A model generated the notes under the pieces. That model had not been told where the DNA came from. It saw only the letters and a list, made by a program, of their open reading frames with translations, and did no database searches. Shown one piece after another: positions 56,001 to 64,000 of a stretch of 64,000 nt of DNA (its first letter is position 1; every line of letters starts with the position of its first letter). Made by a program: the position numbers and the translations under genes. Source of the DNA: Dryococelus australis (lineage: Eukaryota; Arthropoda; Insecta; Phasmatodea; Phasmatidae); the NCBI GenBank assembly GCA_029891345.1, contig CM056997.1, forward strand, positions 213,691,212-213,755,211. The letters run 5' to 3'.

Positions 56001-56900
56001 GTACTTGACTGGCCAATCAGAATTAGGTAACTGCGATACCGTAGGTCTGTAATTGGTTGGGCAGACACCTAAGACGCCTGCGAGTTAAAATCATCCACCA
56101 TGTAATATTGGAATTTACATACAGGCCTAACAAAAAAAAAAAAAAAGAATAATTATATACTTTTTCAGAAATATTTTATATAAAAACATTAACATTCCTT
56201 AAGAAATTTCACGTAGAACACATTTTGTTTGAAATAGTTATATTTAATATTGACGCAATGTGATGTCATTTCACTATAACATTTATTCCCCATTTGCTGC
56301 CGGCTTGATAGACAGGGCCGTTGACAGCGATAATATAGAAATAGTCCCAACACTCGGCGATTTGATGTTTAAATTTATGGTCACTGATTGCGTTTTTTAT
56401 TTTGGACATATTTGCGCATGTATTTGAATATCACAATAGCTACATAGCTAACAGTTTGACGGTTTCACTTGGTCGATGTCTGAATTAAGATACGAAGTCC
56501 ATGGCATCATTGTTACGCATGAGGGTACGATATATGATACGAGATGAAAAGCTGATCTTAATGCTCGTCTTTACCTATTATACAGACATTTCTCGTTTTT
56601 GTGTCACAACTACAATTTCAGAAAAATTATATTTATTTATTATGTGATTTTTTTTGTGGATTATTTCCTGGTTGCATAAAGTCGAGAACGTGTTAACAAA
56701 ACATAAATATGTTCTCTTCAACTTTTCGCTACTATCAAATAACACGTATGGAAAATTAAGCACAAAAATATAATATAACTCGTAAATGTAAATTTTCTAT
56801 AATCAAACATTGTCAATAATTACTCTCAAACCGAAATTATAATACGAAAAAAAGGATTTCTCAAAAGAGGCGAAGCCGAGCCTTAATCAGGGCTCGGGAA
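53094..56900. other. Upstream intron or intergenic DNA with dispersed repeats
   Basis: No CLCA N-terminal exon could be recognised. At 54559-54575 a G-tract is followed by a GC-rich block to about 54780. A GC-rich block at 55230-55560 has open frames on both strands but no domain. A C-tract lies near 55926. These look like dispersed repeats; no gene is supported. Confidence 0.45.
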
Positions 56901-56907
56901 AGTGCGC

Positions 56908-57015
56908 AGTTGCCCGTGGAGAGACTATACAAGAAGAGTGCACAGTTACCCGTGGACAGACTATACAAGGAGAGTGCACAGTTACCCGTGGACAGACTAT
57001 ACAAGGAGAGTGCAG
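56908..57015 (+). repeat. 36-bp repeat, 3 copies
   Basis: Units contain AGTTACCCGTGGACAGACTA and CAAGGAGAGTGCA. The 36-bp period keeps a 62-codon frame open (12-residue units QLPVDRLYKESA), but there is no evidence of a real gene. Confidence 0.9.
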
Positions 57016-57339
57016 ACATAAAGCGGCGTCGCGCCCCGCTGCAGACAACGGTGCCAGTAGCGGGAGGTGTCGCCATGCTTGTGGCAAGTGCTAAGTAAGC
57101 TCCCCGACATACCACCCACCCCCCCACCCCCTCTTCGCCATGAAGAGCGATAGCAAACCAGATTAATTATCGCGATAAGGCGTGTTTGCACGGCCGCTTT
57201 CACGTAGTCGCCAGTTTGCTTGTCTTAGCAGCCGAGTCGAGATAACGCGGCAACGTACCCAAGCGGGACCAACACCGTTACTCCAAGGCAGCAAGCTGTG
57301 AGAGCTCACAACTGTGTAACATATACGCCATCTTCTGTA

Positions 57340-57452
57340 CTGCCACTGGATCAGTGACAGTGAAGAGATGTGGGCGGCATCTAGGTCTTGACAGCCGAAG
57401 AGAGTGAATATGGAGCAGCGCGGGGACGCAAGGGTAGGGGAAACGGGAGGTC
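57340..57452 (-). repeat. 3' part of a SINE split by a transposon
   Basis: In reverse complement it reads CCTCCCGTTTCCCC, then GCGCTGCTCCATATTCACTC and CAAGACCTAGATGCCGCCCA. These are the SINE tail blocks that normally follow the head now found at 60505-60660. Confidence 0.8.
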
Positions 57453-57862
57453 TAGTCCATGGGCCAGGACATAAAATATGGCTATTTGGTTCCAAATGGA
57501 GGTACCAAGAATCCTTTACATCAGTGATTCCCTATAATCTAGAGATGCCGAAAAGGCAATCTGGACAGCCTAACTGAGTAGCTTTTAAAAATGGCGGCCA
57601 TTTCGATGTGGTTGCTGGAGGGATTATGGAATCTACTATAAGTCTGCTCCCGTTAGTCCGATTTCAGCAATTCTTTTTTCAAATTAAATATCTCGGGTTG
57701 TTCTACATTATTTGTGCAGACGTCCATGTTCGTAACTTTGGCCTGTTTAAAGTTAAATACAATAATAGGTTTTTATGTTTTTTTGGAACATAGTTCACCT
57801 CTTAAATAATGCAGAATATTCTATTAAAATATTAAGTTAGATAAACAAAATATTAAGCTTGC

Positions 57863-59200
57863 TTGAAAGATGTTGTTGAGTTGCTTGGCAATGATTGGGT
57901 AAACCCACTTGAAAACAATAAAACATATTTTGTCAGTTTATCATCATCAGGGATTGTTGCATCACAAGACATCATTAAATATCTACTTCGTGCGCACGAA
58001 GTGGGACTAGCAGCTTATAACGAATGTGTGGAAAACAGGTTGGAAAAATACAAAGACTTATGAACCTTTATAGAAAATGAAACTGAAAACTTTCAGCAAC
58101 ATGAAACAGAAGATGACCACAAGAGGTAATGTGGAAACTGTACTAATGGCTGACCACCAGTTATTTGCAATAATGCTTCCTCTTGCTAGTTCAAGGAAAC
58201 TTGATATGAAAGACGTGCTGATGCACCCACTTGGGCCCCTTCCACGGGCTCTAGCAAACTGTGATGGATCACCGAAAAAGACTAACAAATGTGCTCTTGG
58301 ACGACATATACAGCAGCAAACACTACCTCAAGTTTAACAATTACCCTTCTACAACTATAATTTATGGTATAGCAATGATACACAAAATCAATGGAGAAAA
58401 TAGCACATTTTCGGATACCTCAGAGATACTTCTACAGACTACTTTGCAACATGCTAGTAAAAGTGACCGTGTTGATGTGGTTTTGATGTATACCAAGAAA
58501 ACTCACTCAAACAGTTCGAGAGACAGGGGAGATCATCTTCTGAAGTCCTTATTTCGAAAGTAATACCTGGTCATAAAGTTAAAAGTCGGAGGCAATTGCT
58601 GTCATGCACCTCTAGCAAAAATGTACTAACACAATATCTTGTTGATGACTGGAAAACGGCATGCAACAGGTTATTGAACTGAAAAAGTTTTTTGTTACAC
58701 AAAAAAATTAATTTTTATGTGCAACTGAAGGTCAGGTGGAAGAAGCGGGATCCCTCCAGTGCAGCCAAGAAGAGGCAGATACACGAATAGTTTTGTATGC
58801 TCAACATGCTGCCCATTTCCAATATTCATCAGTGATTATTGTATCACAAGACACTGATGTCTTCATCCTTTCTTTGTTGCAGAATTGGATGTGACATTTA
58901 CATGCGGTTAAGAACAAAGAATTGAACAAGATTAATATCGGTTAACAGGAGAGCTAGTGATTTAGGATCATCAGAGACGTTGGGGTTACCAAGATTACAC
59001 TCCTTACAGGATGTGGCACTGTCAGTTCATTTTCAGGTCAAAGTCAGATTAAAGGTTTTAAACTGTTGACTGAGTCTGAAGAGTTCAAGAAATGTTTTGC
59101 TCATTTAGATGATGAGTGGCAATTGTCAGAAGAGCTTTACGAAGTCCTGCAGGCTTTTACGTGCAGACTACATGCTTGCCGTGCTGAGCGAGAGTAAATG
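57863..59200 (+). pseudogene. Remnant of an uncharacterised transposon protein (EADTR / TGCxTVSSF type)
   Basis: Pieces in order on the plus strand: KTFSNMKQKM, then LPLASSRKLDMKDVLMHPLG and PLPRALANCDG (58090-58265); IYGIAMIHKI with SDRVDVVLMYTKK (58350-58500); QEEADTRIVLYAQHAAHF and IIVSQDTDVFILSLLQ (58765-58880); LLTGCGTVSSFSG (about 59000-59040); and LSEELYEVLQAFTCRLHACR. Proteins with this motif order are common in insect and cnidarian assemblies, usually without an assigned function. Here it is broken by frameshifts and stops (for example TGA after QNWM), and the usual Asp of TGCD is Gly. The acidic EAD and DTD positions suggest a nuclease fold, but that is inference. Confidence 0.75.
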
Positions 59201-59452
59201 TGAGTGATTTGCATTATGATCATTGGAGAGCAAAGACACGTTACACCAACACGCCTTAAGAGCGAACTACCTAAGTGCAATTTGGAAAAGAAGCCTGGAA
59301 TGTGAACTGAACACTCCACCACAAAATCTAGAGTCCACTCTTAAAAGTGACGGAGTGATTTAAGTTCAGTGGATGACAGCGATTGCCCGCCCCGAAACAA
59401 TTTTGGACATGACAGCATCCAAATGTAGGAAGGCGTGTACATCGTGTTGTGA

Positions 59453-59570
59453 GTGTGTTAGTAATAGCATTAATTGTACATATACTTGAGAGTACAACAG
59501 TTCATGGTGTTGTGTGTTAGTAATAGCATTAATTGTACAGATACTTGAAAATGCAACAGTTCATGGTGTA
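59453..59570 (+). repeat. 59-bp tandem duplication inside the transposon
   Basis: Two copies start at 59453 and 59512 with GTGTGTTAGTAATAGCATTA and CAACAGTTCATGGTGT in common. Confidence 0.93.
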
Positions 59571-60504
59571 GCAATATCGACAGTGATGAATATGGAATAG
59601 ATGAGGGATAAACAGTTGAATATTATGATGACAGTGATATAGACACATAGAACTAATGAATTTCACATGTTGAAAACTCGTATGCTGAAGGTATTAATTC
59701 CAGCTACACTAATAACTAACTGACTGTTTTACTCAATATACTAAAACTATGCGTGCATTAATTAGTATTTATTGTTAACTTTTCTGTTGGCAATTTTTAA
59801 TTTACAAATATGTTTGTAATAATATGGTACATTTCAACATTATATGAAGTTATGAGATATTTATATTCTGGGGACAGTTCTATCTGGCTGTTTAATTAAC
59901 AAAATGTTGTGCATGCATCGATCATTCGTATTAAAATGAAAATATTTATTTCAACATGTAGAAATACATTAAACATTTTAGTAACAGCTGTACACTCATT
60001 GACATGCTTCAGTGTAATTGTCCATAAAATGCCACATTGTTTGATTCAGCATCGTGGTCAGCCAGTCTTTTGATGGAAGTGCCTCTTATATAGTAATATA
60101 TTGCATGTCTAGCTTACACAGTTATCTTTCTTGTTACACTACAAGAAATGCTTTCTGATTTATGAGAAGAAGTATGTTCTAAAACACATAAAAACTGTTT
60201 TTTTCATTTATCTTTAAACGGATCGAAGTTACGAATATGGGTCTCTTTACAAATAATGTAGAACCAGGTCTATTTAATTTGAAAAATATATATGTATTGT
60301 CGAAATCGGACTAACGGGAGCAGAGATATAGTAGATACCACAATTCCTCCAGCAGCTATATTGAAATGGCCGCCATTTATAAAAGCTACTCAGTTGGGCA
60401 GTCCAGATTGCCTTTTCGGCATCTCTAGATTATAGGGAATCACTGATGTAAAGGATTCTTGGTACCTGTATTTGGTACCAAAAAACTATCTGACCCATGG
60501 ACTA

Positions 60505-60660
60505 ATCCCCAATAAAACCCGCCGACCAGCAGCATCGTCCAGCGCGATTCCCACATGTGAAAATCTGAAGGCGACCCCGCTGTGAATGGAACCCGGTTCG
60601 CCTATGTGGGAGGCGAGTAGTCTAACCACTGCACAACCGCGACCCCCTGAATCAGTCGTG
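60505..60660 (-). repeat. 5' head of the split SINE
   Basis: In reverse complement it reads GGGGGTCGCGGTTGTGCAGT (A box), GCGAACCGGGTTCCATTCAC (B box) and TGCTGCTGGTCGGCGGGTTT, then stops at the transposon end. The tail is at 57340-57452. Confidence 0.88.
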
Positions 60661-60990
60661 CAGCCAGACATTTCTCAACAGAATGTATAAAAACAAGGGG
60701 GAGGGGAGTGTTTACACTGACTGAAGTGAAAAGGCAGGTTACGCCAGATCTACGTGTGTTGACATACATGTTAATTAGGACAAACACTAGAGAAAATAAT
60801 TTCACAATATTGCAAAATCCTGCGTATTTTAGAGTAATTGTACATTTTTATCAACATTAGGTTTAATTTTAACACTAATTGATACATCACTATGGTATGG
60901 TAAACGGGGAGGGGGTGTAACCTCAAATATACACCCTCCCCAAGGCTTCGCCCCTGCGTTGAATATAATTAATACCGTTAAACGAGGCCA
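60661..60990. other. Unassigned
   Basis: AT-rich to mixed, with no frame or motif of note. Confidence 0.5.
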
Positions 60991-62400
60991 TATTTTGTGG
61001 GACTAGGACGCCCTTTGGTCCCAAAAGCGCGGGAGGAATAAGGGCGACACTGGCACACGTCATCGCCGCTAAGCGAAAGCCTCTGAGTTGGCGTGCAGTA
61101 TACTTATTTCATTGGCTAATCAAGATTTTGGCTCGGCCAGGTATCTGCCCCACACATGTGTCGTGTCTGCTGAGGCCGCAAGCCCGCGCGGTAGTTCCAC
61201 GAATACCACGACAGCTGGGCGCGACGGTCGGCGGAAATAGACACGCCCACCGCGCCAAAAATGTTCTCGTCGGGAATTACGTCGTGCGGACACTTGTAAA
61301 AAAGGGGGGGGGGGTACAGCACGCTGGCCGAGGGAGTGTTGTAATTTACCCGACAAATGGTCCAGTCAAGCCGAATGAATAGTGGCATCCTTCTAGGAGT
61401 GTGCGGAAGGGGAGGGGAAGCCTTCTAGAATGTTGATACCATCATCGGAAGGAGTCTTCAGCTGTGAGACCTCTTGAACGAGGATCCGGTGGAAATGAAA
61501 GAAGAGAAAGGGGGTGGGGTAGGAGACAGTATAAACACTGTGCACGCCTTGTAACATGCCGGGCCGCACACAACGCTCTTCCTTTTCTCGATAGCTGTTT
61601 AACGTCTCCTGGTAAATGGCGGCCATTATTCACGGCGGCAGTGTGACCAACGCTTCTCCACGAAAACCAAGCAACGGTTTACACGCGTCGACGTCGTTTG
61701 GCGGCGAGGAAAGACGCCCTCACACGACGGCGCGGGGGTAATCAGAAAGGAGCCTCAACTGCCCTTTTTTTTTCCTCCAACGAAGAGAAACTATGTGGTT
61801 CGTTCAGCGCGGGGAAAGTTTCCCTCCTTACAAATCCCGTGTTCCAACAATTGTTTGCGTCTTCTTGCGAACTGGGGCCTTTACAAGAGGTCCTTTCACG
61901 CCTTTCCGGGGGAGGGGCGCATAACGCGCGGGGGTGAAAGGGGTTTCTTTCATGCAAAGTTGGTAGTAGTTGTGGTCGGCGGGGCCCCGCGGCAAGAAGA
62001 GACGGTTTCTTGTCCCATAGTCCTGGAAGAGCCGCGGTCTCGCCTCTAGTGTCGGGGAGTGGCGGGGTTGACGGTCCTGGAACAAGGTACGAGGGAAATA
62101 AAGTATCCTCCCCTCCCTGCACGACGCACGGCCGACACTGTTTCTTCTGGCCCAAGTGGGAGCTAACTCGGGCCGCCACAAGAACAACACTCCAGCCGCC
62201 TACTTCGTTGTCGCCGCGTTATTCCTTACGTAAACATAGCTCAGCTGAGCATTGTTCCACAACTTGTCGGCAGGCAACGCCGTTTGAAGGGAAACACGGT
62301 GGACTGCTGGGTTCGGAACTACCCCCGCCTCCTCCTATACTAACCATAACATACTGTGTTATGAGGAGTTGAGCGGCACGGCCCGTCCGAGAGGAAGGTA
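60991..62400. other. GC-rich, CpG-dense block
   Basis: GC and CpG content are much higher than in the rest of the window. Overlapping frames are open on both strands (145 codons on minus at 62179-61742; 84-120 codons elsewhere) without recognisable domains, as expected from composition alone. It may be a promoter-associated CpG-rich region or GC-rich repeat DNA. A G-tract lies near 61303. No initiator or TATA element can be assigned. Confidence 0.4.
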
Positions 62401-62439
62401 TCTCGCCCTGTCCAAGGCCTGCAAGTGTGGCAGCGCTGA

Positions 62440-62915
62440 AGACCGGTTCACATTGAGTGAGTTAGGAGTTTTACACAGCTGTTAACATCGATGTCTTGCT
62501 TGAGGGCCCATAGGATCACACTGAAGATATCGTAGAGTCCGTTGCGCTAACTTTACGTTGTCGCGTTATGTTCAAGTACATATCGCGTAGCAGTGTTGTC
62601 ACATTAAATTAAGAGCGCCGAAAGGTAGATTTTCCACGCGAGAAGTTGTTGCAACTTGAACATAACGAAAGGAAACTTAGTTATGCGACTGGATTGTGTG
62701 CTATGCATAATACCACGATTCCAATAGACGTTGAAGTTAACAGTTTCGTTTATTTACCTACATTTTTACGAAAAGTTAACGATTTAGAACATTCTGCCCT
62801 TTCGTGACACCAATGTGAACCCAGATACATTTTATAAACGAAAAAAAAGTTGACACAAAGTTAACGCAAAGATAGAAACGAACCCCGTGTTAACTTCAGT
62901 GTGAATGGGCCTTAA
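62440..62915. repeat. Possible MITE
   Basis: The outer texts GGTTCACATTGA (about 62447) and TCAGTGTGAATGGG (about 62898) form an imperfect inverted pair. Inner GTTAAC-containing blocks also occur in both orientations. No target duplication was identified, so the call is tentative. Confidence 0.35.
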
Positions 62916-63790
62916 GGGCGATACAGATGAGCATCCCATGCCTTGCCGTGGCCTCTATGAGCCCGGCACTGAACCGAGCTGCTGTCTATCCGTCATCAAC
63001 GCCCCGCTATGTAAACAGTTTAAAACATTCTGCACTATAATGTTTGGAACTGAAAATAACGGCGGAACTAACTGTGCAGGACATGTTCGTTCCTTGGAAA
63101 AGAATGATTGGGGAGAAACTTTATACAATACGTGAGTGACATGTGAACGCATTCGTGTAGCGTTTACACACTATTCGCAAATTCAGAGGTAAGCAAAAGA
63201 CAAGAAAATGTGCACAAACATTTAATAGCAATGTGCACCGCTGCAGGAACTTTCGCTGTCATCAAACACAGCTACGCATAAACTGTGGGTATTTCAATGC
63301 CACCATGCGCTTCTTTCATTAAGGAAAAAATATATTAGTTATATTTACAGTATTCTCTAAAAACTCGGTATATTTCTGCAACGTTTTCTAAATGTGAAAA
63401 ATACTATAGCTTACAAATACGTCGATAAAATTCGTTATAGAATAAAAAGTTATTCACGGGGTTAAATAAATACAACCGTTACTGTGTCTGACTCATTATA
63501 TACACCGAAAGTAGATTAGAACTTTGAAATATACGTGGCATCGTTCTTGCTTTCTTTTCCACTGAAACTTGAGAAATTAATTACACCCCATTTTCGCTCA
63601 TCGTAGAGAAAATTCTTTCCCCGACAAACTGAGTTAGAGGGAGGGATCGGGTGTTTTTAATTACGGTTGGAAAATGCGATATTTGATACTTCCCAGTAAT
63701 CTCCTTGAAAGAAACTTGACATTGCTTTTATAACCTCCCCCCTCGCAGACAACCCCCCCCCCCCGGGCATCCAACCCTCTTGCCACCCCG
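62916..63790. other. Unassigned
   Basis: Mixed composition, AT-rich at 63180-63720, with a C-tract at about 63757. Frames of 65-76 codons near 62905-63152 have no recognisable motif. Confidence 0.4.
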
Positions 63791-63794
63791 CAGT

Positions 63795-64000
63795 GGGGGC
63801 CGCGGTGGCCTAGTGGTCTGACTACTCGCCTCACACTAAGGCGAACCGAGTTCGTTTCCCGACGAGGTCGCTCCCGGATTTTCGCATGTGGAAATCGTGT
63901 CGGACAATGCCGCTGGTCGAGGGGTTTTCTCGGAGATCTCCCGTTTCCCCCGCCCCTTCATTCCGGCGCTGCTCGATACTCATCTCGCTTCACTCTCTCA
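63795..64000 (+). repeat. tRNA-derived SINE, reaching the window end
   Basis: A box GGTGGCCTAGTGGTC, B box GAACCGAGTTCGTTTCCC, then GGACAATGCCGCTGG, CTCGGAGATCTCCCGTTTCC and CGGCGCTGCTCGATACTCAT. It is the most complete-looking copy of the SINE family in this window. A tRNA function is excluded by poor stem pairing and by the SINE tail. Confidence 0.92.

Larger units (their letters stand above)
57455..60502 (+). mobile_element. 3.05-kb DNA transposon with about 360-bp TIRs and TA flanks
   Basis: The left end GTCCATGGGCCA and the reverse complement of the right end GTCCATGGGTCA match, and similarity continues inward for about 350 bases with indels (57455 to about 57810 against about 60150-60502). 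Shared blocks include CCTTTACATCAGTGATTCCC and AAATGGCGGCCATTT. Both ends are flanked by TA (57453-57454 and 60503-60504). The two flanks are the two halves of one SINE, which proves the insertion and its limits. Inside lies a decayed protein gene. Confidence 0.88.

Noticed and set aside
61742..62179. 145-codon minus-strand frame as the CLCA first exon
   Set aside because: No signal peptide or CLCA-like text; open frames on both strands are expected in such CpG-rich sequence.
63795..63870. tRNA gene with A and B boxes
   Set aside because: It is followed by a SINE tail shared with other copies, and the cloverleaf stems do not pair; it is the head of a tRNA-derived SINE.

Overview
The window is animal nuclear DNA, most likely from an insect with a large, repeat-rich genome. 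The evidence is long U2-type introns, tRNA-derived SINEs, Ty3/gypsy, Tc1 and hAT remnants, and several satellite arrays. The repeat mix suggests a polyneopteran insect, possibly a stick insect (Phasmatodea), but this is inference. There is no bacterial operon, CRISPR array, rRNA or convincing functional tRNA gene.

Only one host gene can be supported: a CLCA-family gene (calcium-activated chloride channel regulator) on the minus strand. Eleven exons run from 53093 down to 933. All ten introns are GT..AG, and the reading frame stays open across every junction, giving 1003 codons. The joined protein has most of the CLCA N-terminal metallopeptidase-like domain, a VWA domain, the beta-sandwich region, a fibronectin type III domain, one transmembrane segment and a Pro/Gln-rich cytoplasmic tail. 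The signal peptide and first residues are not in the visible exons. The zinc-protease HExxH motif and the VWA metal-binding (MIDAS) residues are both replaced, so the protein looks like a structural or regulatory CLCA rather than an active protease.

Almost everything else is repeat DNA, mostly inside the CLCA introns. From left to right: a palindromic MITE (1-678); a hAT-type element with a perfect 8-bp target duplication (2239-3177); a 190-bp satellite of about 23 copies (4970-9385); a dead Tc1-like transposase (14.5-15.0 kb); a decayed minus-strand gypsy element (18.5-20.5 kb); a tandem array of SINE-head fragments (21.1-21.5 kb); a trinucleotide array (22.75-23.06 kb); an LTR element without pol (24.08-28.49 kb); degenerate repeats flanking a block that contains a 192-bp in-frame repeat (31.7-36.9 kb); a second gypsy-like element with a coiled-coil gag (about 44.0-47.7 kb); a 10-bp repeat array, a 185-bp satellite and a 20-bp minisatellite (46.7-50.2 kb).

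Upstream of the first visible CLCA exon (53.1-64 kb) lie GC-rich dispersed repeats and a 3.05-kb DNA transposon with about 360-bp inverted repeats. That transposon is inserted inside a SINE and carries remnants of an uncharacterised transposon protein family. A CpG-rich block follows at 61.0-62.4 kb, and another SINE runs to the window end.
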